Assembly (NCBI GenBank): GCA_000226015.1
Contig: JH155917.1
Location: forward strand, 212,928-247,788
Source of the DNA: Mnemiopsis leidyi
Taxonomy: Eukaryota > Ctenophora > Tentaculata > Lobata > Bolinopsidae
Length of the DNA: 34,861 nucleotides
Direction: 5' to 3'
Part shown: positions 21,891-33,531 of the stretch, one piece after another
Layout: every line of letters begins with the position of its first letter
Numbering within the stretch: the first letter of the stretch is position 1
Program-made: the position numbers and the translations under genes
Notes under the pieces: model-generated
Seen by the model: the letters and a program-made list of their open reading frames with translations, nothing else
Told to the model about the DNA's origin: nothing
Databases searched by the model: none

Positions 21891-22227
21891 TTGTTACCTA
21901 GTGATTGTTGTTACCTATCGACTGTTGTAACCTAGTGATTGTTGTAACCTAGCGACTGTTGTAACCTAGTGATTGTTGTTACCTAGTGATTGTTGTAACC
22001 TAGTGATTGTTGTAACCTAGTGATTGTTGTAACCTAGTGATTGTTGTAACCTAGTGATAGTTGTAACCTAGTGATTGTTGTAACCTACTGATTGTTGTAA
22101 CCTAGTGATTGTTGTAACCTAGTGATTGTCGTAACCTAGTGATTGTTGTAACCTAGTGATTGTTGTAACCTAGTGATTGTTGTAACCTAGTGATTGTTGT
22201 AATGTTGTAACCTAGCGACTGTTGCCC
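21891..22227. repeat. 17-bp minisatellite, about 19 units
   Basis: The unit is TTGTAACCTAGTGATTG, with variants such as TTGTTACC and CTAGCGAC. The array is nearly homogeneous in its centre. More diverged units (TTGTCAGATAGCGACGG and similar) lie just upstream from about 21787, which shows where the array may have started. Confidence 0.95.
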
Positions 22228-23447
22228 ACAAGCCGCTATCACAATGGCCCCTGTTTCCCAGTAAGCTCTTCTCACTATTTGTTGAGATGCTAGCGGCACG
22301 TACCTATCACATAACTCACTCTACTGAAATACCACCAGAATATTTGATACTCGGCATTCTTGTGAGGTCCTGCATCTGCATGCCAGACGTTTTTGCTTCT
22401 ACAGTGCTTAAAGGCGGCGTGACAATTGCTTTGTAGTTGTCGTGTCTTTTTGTTGAGTGATCTTTCGTCTACCCAGTTTAAACTTATCGCGTACCCTGGT
22501 GTTGTGTGATGTTATAACCGGTATCATCGTCAAGTCTGCATGTAATTATCAAACTGTTGATAAACCAACCGTATATGCATTTTCTTTTCATCAATCAAAA
22601 TGCTACGAATAACTAAGTTTCTAGTATTATAGGTATTTGTTTGATGTCCTAAGTCAGATAATTGTTGTGAATGTTGTCGATAGTTTACCGAATTCAGGGT
22701 TCAGTTTCACATTTCGTTATGGAAATTGTGGAAATCTAGCGCCCGAACAAGAACAAGCACAGGGCGCAATTCTTCTTCATATTTCGGTTTTAGTACTAAA
22801 GTCTCTACCTGGCTTTGTGGAATTGTACCCGGGCTCAAGTTGATGATTGTAATTATCGCCGGTCTCCTATATGCCACATAGTCAGATAGTCCAAATTCTC
22901 CATTCTTGTCGTGTAATACTATTCTGTTTAGCTCTTCGCGATGTAAGGTCAACTTGCTTGGCTTCTACCTTCGGCATTTGCTACGTTGAATTTTTATTTG
23001 ATTGTAAGATTGTAAGATACGTATATTTGTGTAATATTTCAATTGTGGCACAATGTTGAAGCGTGGTGCAACTTTTCTCTCATCTTTAAAATAACCATTA
23101 TTTTTCAATCGACGTGATAATTCTTGCTGAATACCAATGTCGGAATGTAGTTAACTTCATTGACTTTTGGTAGTTCCTTGCCTCGGTTCCCCTTAAATCT
23201 TACCTATTATTCCTACATGGCTATCTACCTTAGACGTAGAAGTTAGATTACGTAACATTTGTGATATCTTAGTTATAAGTATTTTACGTCAGCCACCTGA
23301 ACCATTTATACCTTGCCGTTAAACAAGGAACTGAAGCAGCTGGGTTCCGTTCAGGCTCAATTCTTTACACTCAAGTCAATATGTTCGTTTAATACGTCCT
23401 CTTGATTCAATATACCTATGACCTAGTGTCCGCTGTCCAAATCATTT

Positions 23448-23469
23448 CATGTGAGCCAAGGCTCACATG
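23448..23469. repeat. Perfect inverted repeat, 10-bp arms
   Basis: CATGTGAGCC (23448-23457) and GGCTCACATG (23460-23469) are exact complements separated by AA. To the right, to about 23560, runs a degenerate series of GGCTCACATA, TTCACATAGG and GGCCCACATAG-like units that appear to derive from one arm. Confidence 0.85.
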
Positions 23470-23824
23470 TGTTCACATAGGCTAACATAGACTCACATAA
23501 GGTCTTATGTGTTCACATAGGCACGAATAGGCTCATATAGGCCCACATAGTCTAGACTTACTTTTAGGCGCACATAATGCTCAAATTGCTTAGGCGCAAA
23601 TGTAGGCGACACAGTACTGTGCCTTAATGATTCGCAACATCACATTCTCCTCACAAGATATGCAGCATATCCTGACACAGAGATCCGTGCATATATCTTG
23701 AGAAAGTTAAGAAGACGAGTGTAAATATAGGAACTAGCTGTCGACAAGATCTGTACATTTCCCGAGCACACAGGTACATGGGTTTCGGTTTATCGACATC
23801 GGGATAAGTCGTTGTGATGACATG

Positions 23825-23842
23825 TTCTAGAAACTTCTAGAA
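23825..23842. promoter_or_regulatory. Perfect heat-shock element, four alternating units
   Basis: TTCTAGAAACTTCTAGAA has TTC at 23825, GAA at 23830, TTC at 23835 and GAA at 23840, matching nTTCnnGAAnnTTCnnGAAn without mismatch. HSF trimers bind such arrays. No gene start is recognised nearby, so either an unseen transcript starts here or the match is accidental. Confidence 0.45.
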
Positions 23843-24056
23843 ACTCCCTCTAGTTGTGTGATGTGTGAAGTGCAGGGCGACGTTCATTTTCTCCTCGTTG
23901 TTTTTTAACGTCAATTTAGAAGGTGTTTAGGCGTAGACAAAAATCTCGTGCGTTATGCCGTTATTTGCGATCGATTTTTGACGCAATGCTGCAGTTATGG
24001 TATTCTTTGTTGAATCGCTGTTTCTCTATCTTATAACAATATTGTCGACATGTACT

Positions 24057-24080
24057 ATCTAGCTCCACTGATAGCTAGAT
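24057..24080. repeat. Inverted repeat, 8-bp arms
   Basis: ATCTAGCT (24057-24064) and AGCTAGAT (24073-24080) are exact complements around an 8-base loop. No role is evident. Confidence 0.6.
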
Positions 24081-25830
24081 CTAGATCCGGTTGTAGACTG
24101 TACGGGTCCGGAGAGGCAGTTAGAAAGATTCTCCCTTTCTAAATTTGGTGCTCCCCAAACTCGACCATTGATCACACCATCTGCAACACCTCCTGGTTTG
24201 TTTAAACTCTCAGTCGCAGTTCACTTTATGTCGCAGTTGCTTTGTCGCTTTTTCTTTGACAGTTTAACTTTTGGGTAACAGCTTGCATATAAGAAGTCGT
24301 TTGTAAGACTGAGCTTTTTATGATTTATTTCTTTTTGTTAAAATGGGATAAAAATAGTAAAGATAGAAAACCTGTATTGGTAAAAGCTTTGAATATGAGC
24401 ACCTTATTTTCACAGACGTGTTAAAACGTTACTAAGACGATGTCAGCTGTTTTACGAGTGACATTATCGAGTTCAGTTTATCGCACATCTAAAATTTTGA
24501 CCTAAATTTGTGAATTTAGATTAACCTGAGCTTCGCATGCATAAATAGTGGCATCTAATGATTGCCTCAGCTGCACATTAACAGCTAATTATACAATGAC
24601 GACGTTTATCAAATTAACTTGTTTGCATGCTCTTCATTTCGGAATTGCTTTGTACAATGTACATCAAGCTCACGCATCCGACAATCTTTGTAAACATCGT
24701 TGATCTCTCACTAAATCTATACTGTTATTTAAACTGACTTTAACCATCCTAACTAACTTTAAAGTGCTTGAACTAAACATGTAAAACTTGCCATAATACG
24801 TTAACCGTTGTTACAGCTCTCACAGAATACAAATAACACCGTGTTTTACGTGTGGAATTTGCTGGCACAGCGCCAGATCTGGCGTACTGTGATAAACTTT
24901 CCGTGGTATTGATTAACGCCATGTGTGTTAATGTTTTAATGAGTTAAATTGTTGTTTGCTTCAAGCTTTAGTTTGCCGTTCAATGGCTCGGTTGAATTGG
25001 TATTCTTCGGCTTTTAATTTCTCTAGATGAAGAAAGACGAGTGATCCCTGTATCCTCTAAATGAAGTATTAGTGTTTATTTTTAAACGCATTTTAAAATT
25101 AGGTTGCAGTGCTTTGACTAATGTCAATTTCATTGTTGCGTTACACTGCTGGCGTATCGTGCTTAATAAAGCATTACAGGAACATTAGCCTATATTGTAG
25201 GGGCAGGGCATTTATTCAAGCATTCGTCTGTTCCTGAAGACATTTAATATGGGTTATATTTAAATGCTTCTCTTAAGTTTTGATAATATGCAATGACAGC
25301 ACTAGCATTAATATGATATTGCAGTAATTCATTATAGTAAGGATATTCGTTTATTCCCCATTCATTATTTTCAATTTCAATGGTTTGCAGTTTACTGTTT
25401 TTTGTTTTATTTGTTCTGTCCTTATTTTGATGTCCGTGCGTTTCGAGAATTCTATGAGTATGACATCGTGAACGGCTGAACGATCTTAAATCAATTTTAT
25501 TTTCCGAAAAATTATTTTGATCCTAATTTTTAGAGTTTTTTTGTTTTGTTTGTTTCTAAAAATCAGATACAGTCTGTTGTGTAACTAAAACCAGACTTCT
25601 AACATGTATTTAACAGAGCTTACTACAAAAACACATGTAACTGGTCACGTAGGTGTTTGATATCATCACCAGTTGACGACAGATATATCTTGTTTAACAT
25701 AAACTGGCGATTACATTGTATCCTCTTACATGTCAATAGATGTATTTATCGCCAGCCCTCTCTACTGGCTCTTACAACCCGTAAAATTTAGTTGGTTTAG
25801 CTTGAGCTGAGTTTCGTGCTGTGTACATGA

Positions 25831-25930
25831 GTATTTGAGTGTTTTTAATGGAAACAGATGTGCATATTTGATTGTTCTTTTTGGAAATAGATGAACATAT
25901 TTGATTGTTCTTTTTGGAAATTAATGTGCT
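25831..25930. repeat. 33-bp tandem repeat, three units
   Basis: The second and third units share CATATTTGATTGTTCTTTTT followed by GGAAAT and begin at 25863 and 25896. The first unit (from 25831) is diverged. A minus-strand frame across it shows the pseudo-repeat KKNNQIC, which is only the translated repeat. Confidence 0.9.
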
Positions 25931-26159
25931 TAAATTACACACTACTGATTTATTCACAAAGCTTTATAATGTCGATATACGGTTAATCTTGAGTACACGT
26001 TATTTAATGAGCTAGATGTTGTTTAATCTATCCTTTAAATTACATAAGCGTTGTAATATAATATGTGATAAAGATGTAAAACTAGATTTTCATTATTTAG
26101 ATTCATGCTTTAACTTGATTATAGTTGACTAAAGCCTTGTTGATCAGATTGAAGTCTAG

Positions 26160-26413
26160 ATAGTGGTCTATTGAAGTTGTGTTTTAGTGGTCTATTGAAA
26201 TTTAAGTAATGTGTAGAGTTTTTAGTGGTCTATTGAATTTCAATTTTCAAGTAATGTGGTCTATTGAATTTCAAGTAATGTGTAGAGTATTTAGTGGTCT
26301 ATTGAATTTCAAGTGATATGTTGAGCTTTTAGTGGTTTGTTGAACTTGAAATTTAAGTGATATATTGAGTTTTTAGTGGTTTGTTGAAAACTTTTCGTCT
26401 ATTGAAATTTTGA
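26160..26413. repeat. Degenerate tandem array of TAGTGGTCTATTGAA units
   Basis: About eight units of TAGTGGTCTATTGAA or TAGTGGTTTGTTGAA alternate with TTTCAAGTAATGTGTAGAGT-like spacers of variable length. The higher-order period is about 40-60 bp. The array is old and AT-rich. Confidence 0.8.
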
Positions 26414-29407
26414 CTTTTGTAGAATGGACTAAACGATAAATCTTCAGAATTCAAAATTTACACTATGAGTTATGACAAATGCTAGATCAGTCGCAATACG
26501 TGACCAATAACTGAAGTGCAGATAGCTTTATTGGTACTGTATTAGCATCAACCGATTGTCCCATTGTCGGTGCTAATACTTTAATCAAAAGATGAAAAAG
26601 AGAAAAAAGAGTTAGACTTTCGTATATTTTGTATTATTTTTCACTAGGGAAAAAAACTACTACGTGACGGCGAATTCGCTTAGTTCTGTGATACTGTTTA
26701 CGTTTTCCAAATTTCAACCTCTACGAAAATCATGTAAACTACGTAATTACGTAATTGCAGTACATTCGATAGAGGAATTACATTTTATCTAACGTAAATG
26801 CACCGCTTGTGTCACATTTGTGGCAAGCTGTTCATTAATTATTCTGCGGTATTGTCAGTTTTTATACTGTTACGTTATCCCGGTTGTTTGCAGCTACTGT
26901 TTTAGTTGTTTATTCTTGTTTGTGTTTTATTTTAAGTTTGTGGATGGGTTGCGAGGTTGATACCTTGTGAAGAGTAAATAATTGTACAATTTTTATTTAT
27001 TTTCAGTTACTTCTTTAAATTCAACGAAGTCATGGGTCTTTTCGGGAGAAAATAATCGATCCAAACACTTAATAAGCGTCCGTTTTGAATTATGGCTTTT
27101 TAAAAGTACAGCCATGTTATATATTCATTAGTTGAATAGACAAATGATATGATGGTCTTGCACTTCACATGTTTTTCCTACCTTTCTTATTGATCCTCTA
27201 AAAAGCACATGATGTTGCTTTAATATTGACAAGTACGTTTATTTTCATAACTGTAAATTATGATCTGTGAGCTGATAATACCGGGGTAACAACTAAGATT
27301 GTCACACTCATTTTTGACAACATGTAATGTTTCCCGTCCTTTGTGTGTCATAGTACTACTACTATAGTACACTTTCCCACAGAAATTGGGAGCCTTATGT
27401 CGTAACACGTACGTGATAGTACAGATCTGGCGAAAGAAGAACCTCATAACCGTACAGAAACTTCCTTCTCCCATCCTGCAATACTTTGTACCACAACTGT
27501 ATTTCCTATATCATTTTTTGTGTGTAAAATAAGACTACATTCTACGACATCTCAATTTAGTGCTCGTTATGGCTTCTCTGCAGTCTGTCAATCTTGGCTG
27601 ATGAAATTCATAGCACAGCATCTCGTTCATTTTTTCTCTCGTCATTTATTTTTAACTGTCGTTGTGTATCACTCGCTTCACTCAGAAATTATAATCTTGT
27701 TAAAAACCAAGGAGTCGAGAATACTTTATTTCCAGAATTCCAGATAGTTCACATTCTGTTATTTCTTTAATATGTAATGATTATAGTTGTTCTTATATCT
27801 TAAAAAGTTTAAACTTAAAACATTTAAGTTAAAGTGCCACTGTAAGATATTGTTCACAACATAAGTACGTAACAAAAACCCTTACGACAGGTTTTATTCA
27901 CAATTCAACCCTCGCCTAGACATTTAAACTAAAGTATTTGTGCTTTTCATCGCCGATTAATTGACAGCTTTACTGATTTATCCTTAATCGGATAAATCGA
28001 TTACGTGCCACATTCATTCAGCCTAACAATTAGATCACTGACGATGAACAATCCAGAGATTCCACCCTTCACACCTACTCACTTTAGCTGATGAAATCTT
28101 GCCGCTTACTGGAGTCATTGTACAGCTTTCTTGACATTCCATCTCTATATTTGTGTAGATCTGCTCGTTCGACGAAAATAATTAGATTCTAATTATCACT
28201 GCCCTGTAACTGCCAGTGTCGAGGAACTGTCAGTACAATGATTTGTTAGAATACATTCTCAGTTCTCACTTATGATATTGTAGAACGAAAACAACTATCT
28301 CACATTCTCACTTTTACTCACACTTTTTTGCGTGTCTTAGGAAGGACGTACATTTGTGTCTGCATCTTTATTTGTTCATAATTTCATATTTTCTCTTGCC
28401 TCTTTGTCATTAACATATACATCCTGTACTAACTGTGAAACTATAAATAGAAAATAAGTTACAATATTCATATAGTTTTATAGCATTGTTAAATAGTTGT
28501 TTATTGTTTTAGAATTTTTTCATACATAACAAGAATATTGTGTCTTCTGCTCCGCACACAATGACCTTATTTAGTTATTTGTCCTCAGTAACAAAATTCA
28601 TTTGATATGACAAGTTTTTCCAGCTGATTGTAAATCGTGCTCTTAGCAACCGAGCTTTGTTGATCTCAAAAATTTCATTTAACAGTAAAATTGTCAAAAT
28701 CCAACGTAAATGCGGGGAGGCTCGGACAGAAATCTCAGCCCTGCTCATAACACAACTGTAGGTTTTCTGAGAGTTGCGGCTCACAACGCACCAGGGATAT
28801 TGTGATGTTAATGAAGCCTGGTAGATGTTTATAGTCAAACGTGATATTTTCATTTTCTCTGTATCAACTATAGAGTTGCTGTAGTGTAGAGCTTGAATGT
28901 GTTCACTATTTTGTTATGATTGGAGAGACAAATAAAAACAGCTAATTTTATTGGGTTCTTGAAATAGTCAATATAATTATCATCTTAACTTTTAGGGAAC
29001 CTCATAAATTTAATATATTTGTAGTGTTGAAATAGTTTAAAACTATCTGTCTTCATAATTATACCAACTCTTTACTGTAGGTTTTACTATAGGTTTTCTT
29101 ACATTTTCCTTTGCAACTGTTTAGTCTTCTATAATATTACACTTTCTCAAATCTTTGCAAACTACATTAACTATTCCATTATTATTAATTATTGAATAAG
29201 TAAGACTCATTTTTATGGTGGCCAACTTTTTAACATAATCCGTCCCTACCTAAGTACCACAATAAAAGAATGAAAAAATTCGGCACCAAATTTTCTTAAG
29301 CTACTCATTCTACGGTATACCTAACTTCTGAAATTTGATAGTTTACGAATATTGAAATGCCGAGTTTTGTAAGTTGTATTATTGACTCTCACACACTACT
29401 CTTCAGG

Positions 29408-32115
29408 ATGATAGTGTGTCATGAGATGCCCGTATCTGCACCTCCAGGTTCTATCAGAAGAAAAGTATCCTTCACTGAAGATACACTTATAGAGCACGCC
29501 ATCAAATCAGGTAATTTCGGAGAAATATGTAATGAAATTCCGATTATTAATTATCGGTCGTGATAACAATGTAATTACATATCTCGTAATAATATTTCCG
29601 GTAGATTTGTATCATTCTGTATCCATGCATGAGTACACAGTCATACAGAGCCCATCTTATATCGGACAAATGACATAGAGACGTAGGATGTGGTTAGAGT
29701 GTCACTGTTATTTGTTTCTCACTTTTAGTCGTTTCCTAAAATAGCAACATTAGGAGCTGTCGAACATTCTAAATTGGTTATTTCACTTTACAGTACAGGA
29801 TGATGTTATAACATTTTTGTTAGTGTTAATTTGCTAAGTGTGGTACAATTAAAGTTGCGAAGAATTCGCTTGTTTTTCCACTTTAAGTTGATAATTCATT
29901 CGACGTAGAATTGATCTAACTCTGCTTCCCGAACGTCCAGAACATTCTGAAATATCAAAATCGCACTTTAACATCAGATTGTAATTATGCGGGTTCTGCC
30001 GGATGTTCGGGGATACATTTGTATGATTTCTCTTCTTTGTGCCAACAGTGCTTGGCATGATGTAATGATATAAAAGGACTAAGACAGTCATGTAAGAAAA
30101 TATAATAATGTTACTAAAACTTAACTTTTGTTAATAAATTAGTAAATGTTCATTACCATAATTACCACTCTGTTACGCTACCTTAGTTACCACTTTGTTA
30201 CGCTACATTGGTTACCACTCTGTAACGCGACCTTTGTTACCACTCTGCAACGTTACAATTGTTTCAGAGGACGTAGCAGAGTTATCAGGAATGCTGGGAA
30301 GACAAGGAAGTTTAAGTCCCAACTCAATAGTCCTCCAAGGAGAAAGTCCCCTGCATGTCAGTGTACGTAAAGACAGGATACATTCCACCAAGGTTTTACT
30401 GGACCAGGGAGCTGATGTCAACCTACAGGTATTATATACAATACCCCTTCTTTAATTAGAGTTACGTATTTTCTATTTACTAGTACCTGCACTGTATGTC
30501 AATAATGTAGTAGTAATTCCTACATACGTCATACTAACATACTGTTTTAAATAGTTTTATCGACTTATCGTTATGGTCACATGGTCTTAGATCACATGTT
30601 GATGTATTTAGCAGTAGTAAAGGTGCATCGTAAAATACGATCACACAAAGGTTGGACTATCGTGATAAATTTTAGATTCCTAAATTTCTTTAGCGATGCC
30701 GAATCAAGCAAGTTCTTTGTGAATTGTGAATAAGAGAGGCTATTTTAGAACTTTAAATTCATTCGATCATGCTCAACAAAACGATTAAAATTTATTGATT
30801 CGAGTGCCGGATATGCACGACAGCATATTTTTCGTTTCGGAGCTGTTACGTGCTTGATTGTACCATCTGCAAATTACTTTGGTTACTATTTGTGGTACAT
30901 GTCAAATTCAACACATACTCCTCTAGTTCTCCATCCTACAGGGACAAAATGACTTTCTGTCATTCCTTCGCTCCACCCATAATTGATCACATGGAAACCA
31001 CCCTCAGGATGAAGACGGACAGACGCCTCTTCATTACGCGATAGCTAACGACAACTTGGAACTTGCAGCCCTTCTCATTGATGCTGGCGGAGACCTCTTT
31101 AGATTAGACGACCATGGTATACTTCCCACTGCCCTCTTTAAGTCGAGCTCTATGAAATCCTTCCTGAACGACAAGATATTTGAACATTCTTTATCCAGTA
31201 AGTATAATTCTATGGACATGCCAAGTTTTCTTAATGTAACGTTACTCGCCTATTCCTAACTTACAGAAAGTGTATGGTTACACTTACTGGATTGAAAGAT
31301 CTTACTGAGAATAAATATAAAATATATAATAAAAAGATATAGAAGCATTTACGGCTGATCTTGAGTTTAAGGCAGATATTCGGACAAAATATTAGTAATA
31401 TTTTTTATCCTGTGACAAGAATAAAATATAATTCCGGCCGTCATGATAACCTACTGTCCCAGATTTGTCAAAAGTCCTGAACAAATCAGATGAAGATGAT
31501 CAAAGTTCGGGTATGAAGATGGGATATCGTCGCCTCAGTGACACAGATCTGGTAAGCAAGTTTCATGTTTCTGTAGTGAAAAATATGATTAGTTCCACTT
31601 ACATTTAAACATTGCTGAAGTCTTTATTAGATACCTTATTTGAAGTCCTAATTTGTATTACCTACAAAAGTTTTACTCAAGTTCCAATTTCGAATCCCAA
31701 TTTTCAAGCATATTTCAAGTATATCTCCACCTATATCACGACGTATAACGACCACACTCTCCAGACAGTTATGCAGACGAACCAAAAACGGCGGATCCGA
31801 TCCCGGACATTATCGGACAGCGGAGTGCACTCCAAACCCCGGAGCATCCTCAAGAAGACCTCCGCATACGCTCCCCGAGTCTCGATAGTGTGTGAAGGAA
31901 AGGAGAGTCTGGAGAGTCTGATGAGTTTCGGTCAGCAGCAGGAAGAGAAGAGACAGAAGATGTTATCAGATGAGCAGGAGGAGCAGGAGGAGGGGGAGGA
32001 GAGGAGGACTGTGAGTTGCACTCCTACTGTTCGGAACCACAAGGACAGACGAGGCAACTTCATAGTGAGGGCCATCTGGAGCACGAGAAACAAGTTGAAA
32101 CTGATCAAGAGGTGA
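29408..32115 (+). CDS. Small PP1-docking ankyrin-repeat protein (MYPT/PPP1R16/PPP1R27-like)
   Basis: Five coding exons: 29408-29510, 30268-30428, 31008-31197, 31463-31551, 31765-32115, giving 297 aa with matching phases. Residues 18-22 are RKVSF, an RVxF-class protein phosphatase 1 docking motif, followed directly by EDTLIEHAIKSG, the layout seen in MYPT-family and PPP1R27 proteins. Two ankyrin repeats follow: GESPLHVSVRKDRIHSTKVLL (to residue 88; the string is split by no intron) and DGQTPLHYAIANDNLELAAL (from 91). A weaker third repeat may follow. The tail is charged, with RRLSDTD and RSRTLSD, which look like basophilic kinase sites, a Glu-rich run near residues 249-262, and a basic C terminus. 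It is far shorter than MYPT1. The start follows a splice-acceptor-like CTCTTCAG by one base; an in-frame ATG at 29357 would read across that site. A regulatory subunit that targets or inhibits PP1 is inferred, not shown. Confidence 0.78.
30161..30260. repeat. 25-bp tandem repeat, four units, in intron 1
   Basis: TTACCACTCTG or TTACCACTTTG recurs at 30162, 30187, 30212 and 30237, with GTTACGCTACCTT between. The array ends only a few bases before the exon 2 acceptor (AG at 30266-30267), so it makes up the branch-point region of this intron. Confidence 0.9.
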
Positions 32116-32503
32116 GGGGTGGAGATTGGCTGGAGTAGCCAAGATCAAGATTAGTTGGTAGCTGATGACGAAATTTAGATTGATGTCTGGGTTCATATAT
32201 GAAGTTTCGAAAACGATAACAAGGCTAGGATTGAACCTTCCGGTTGATCTGGTCACATAGGGATAGGTAGGTACAGTGAAATAGACGATTTGACAGTGGA
32301 CTTCGGGTGCAAATGATCCTCATTAAGAATTGAGGCCACACCATGGCCTTTGGCCGTGCATGACTTTTGTAATTTTATTGCATCTTCTCTTGGGGACCTC
32401 AGGAAACAATTAGAACACTTTTTATCATTATTTTGTTAATCGAGCCTTTTAAAAAGGCGCCTAGATAAGGTAGTACTGAGAAATTATCAAGATTATTAAA
32501 ATG

Positions 32504-32509
32504 AATAAA
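32504..32509 (+). terminator. Candidate polyadenylation signal (AATAAA)
   Basis: This is the first AATAAA seen on the plus strand after the ankyrin gene stop, 388 bp downstream. A second AATAAA is at 33138-33143. Confidence 0.5.
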
Positions 32510-33095
32510 TGAGTGGTAATTGTAAGATTTGTTTAAAGTAAATTGCTTTATATTTTGAAAATGCTAGGACTAGGAGTATATATTGGATATGTTATTGTTG
32601 TATTCACCTCGCTAGTCGATTTATAGATCCAGCCAGAGATATGAGTCAGGATTCAGCAGCTTATTGTGGTTGATCGCAGTTGATCCTGAATCACAGTTTG
32701 CTGTAAAAATAATGACTGATCGATAATTTTTGGGCCTGTCATAGACTCAGAAAAAAAGAATTTGTATTGTTTTAGGTTAAGTGACCAGTTTAACTCAAAA
32801 GAAATTTAAATCTATGTTAAAATAACCTTTAAAAATGTTATTTGACGCGGAGTGGGAGCCACTCCAAAGTTCGGCAATGTGTGGGAATGGTTCGAATATT
32901 TTGATGTACATTGCACATATTATATTATTTGATCGTGTGGAATGCTTATTTGCAATTAGTAAATTAAAGTTTGTGTTGTTTGGTATTATTGAATCATAAG
33001 TTATTATTTTATAGCAAAACCACAAAACTGATTTTTGTTTAATTGTGACATTGACATTTGCTTTAATTTTGATATTATCAGTAAAACTTTAAAAA

Positions 33096-33101
33096 TTTAT
33101 T
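33096..33101 (-). terminator. Candidate polyadenylation signal for the asparaginase-like gene (AATAAA)
   Basis: Plus-strand TTTATT reads AATAAA on the minus strand, about 430 bp past the stop codon. It lies close to plus-strand AATAAA at 33138, so the 3' ends of the two genes may meet here. Confidence 0.4.
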
Positions 33102-33531
33102 TGAATTTGATCAAGTCCTGCCTTGGATCTACTGAGAAATAAAGTCAATGTCTCAATGATTATCATCATGAATATAAAAACATTTATACAACAACATTAA
33201 CTTAGTAGCAGCTGGAAAATCAAACTTTGCACTATATTGGGAGCTTATTTCTCATAGTCACACAGTAGACTACGCAATGATTCCCAATTCTAACGGAACA
33301 CAACTGCAAATCTGAAATAAGAAACCACCCCAAATACCCAAGTTTAATATTAATTTAACAAACCGGTCAGACATCGTAATACCCAAGCAACTAGTTCCAA
33401 CTAAGTTTCTCTGACAATGCAGATAGTTTTATCGAGTTACCATGACAACTCAACCACTTGCAGGTTGTACTCCTTCAAGTTCAATATTAATAATACCTGA
33501 TCACAATTCACAACTACAGTTAACTTTCTGA

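Larger units (their letters stand above)
21044..29407. other. Gene-poor region, right part
   Basis: No gene can be supported over 8.4 kb. Minus-strand frames at 22707-22952, 27220-27474 and 28575-28853 and plus frames at 22637-22843 and 27520-27747 show no domain or splice context. The stretch includes the 17-bp minisatellite (21891), a 10-bp-arm palindrome (23448), a heat-shock element (23825) and two AT-rich repeat arrays (25831, 26160). The right end presumably holds the promoter and any 5'UTR exon of the PP1-docking ankyrin gene. Confidence 0.5.
32116..33531. other. Convergent intergenic region
   Basis: This is 1.4 kb of AT-rich noncoding DNA between the stop of the PP1-docking ankyrin gene and the stop of the asparaginase-like gene. 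Frames at 31966-32256 and 32795-33025 on the minus strand are judged shadows or chance. Polyadenylation candidates for both genes are present. Confidence 0.6.

Noticed and set aside
22707-22952. Minus-strand frame of 81 codons
   Set aside because: It looks protein-like in parts, but I recognise no family, no ATG start and no neighbouring exon, and it overlaps a plus-strand frame of similar length.
25772-25957. Minus-strand peptide with repeated KKNNQIC motif
   Set aside because: The peptide repeat is only the translation of the 33-bp tandem DNA repeat.
31966-32256. Minus-strand frame of 96 codons
   Set aside because: It is antisense to the Glu-rich last exon of the PP1-docking gene; the Leu run is a shadow of GAG repeats.
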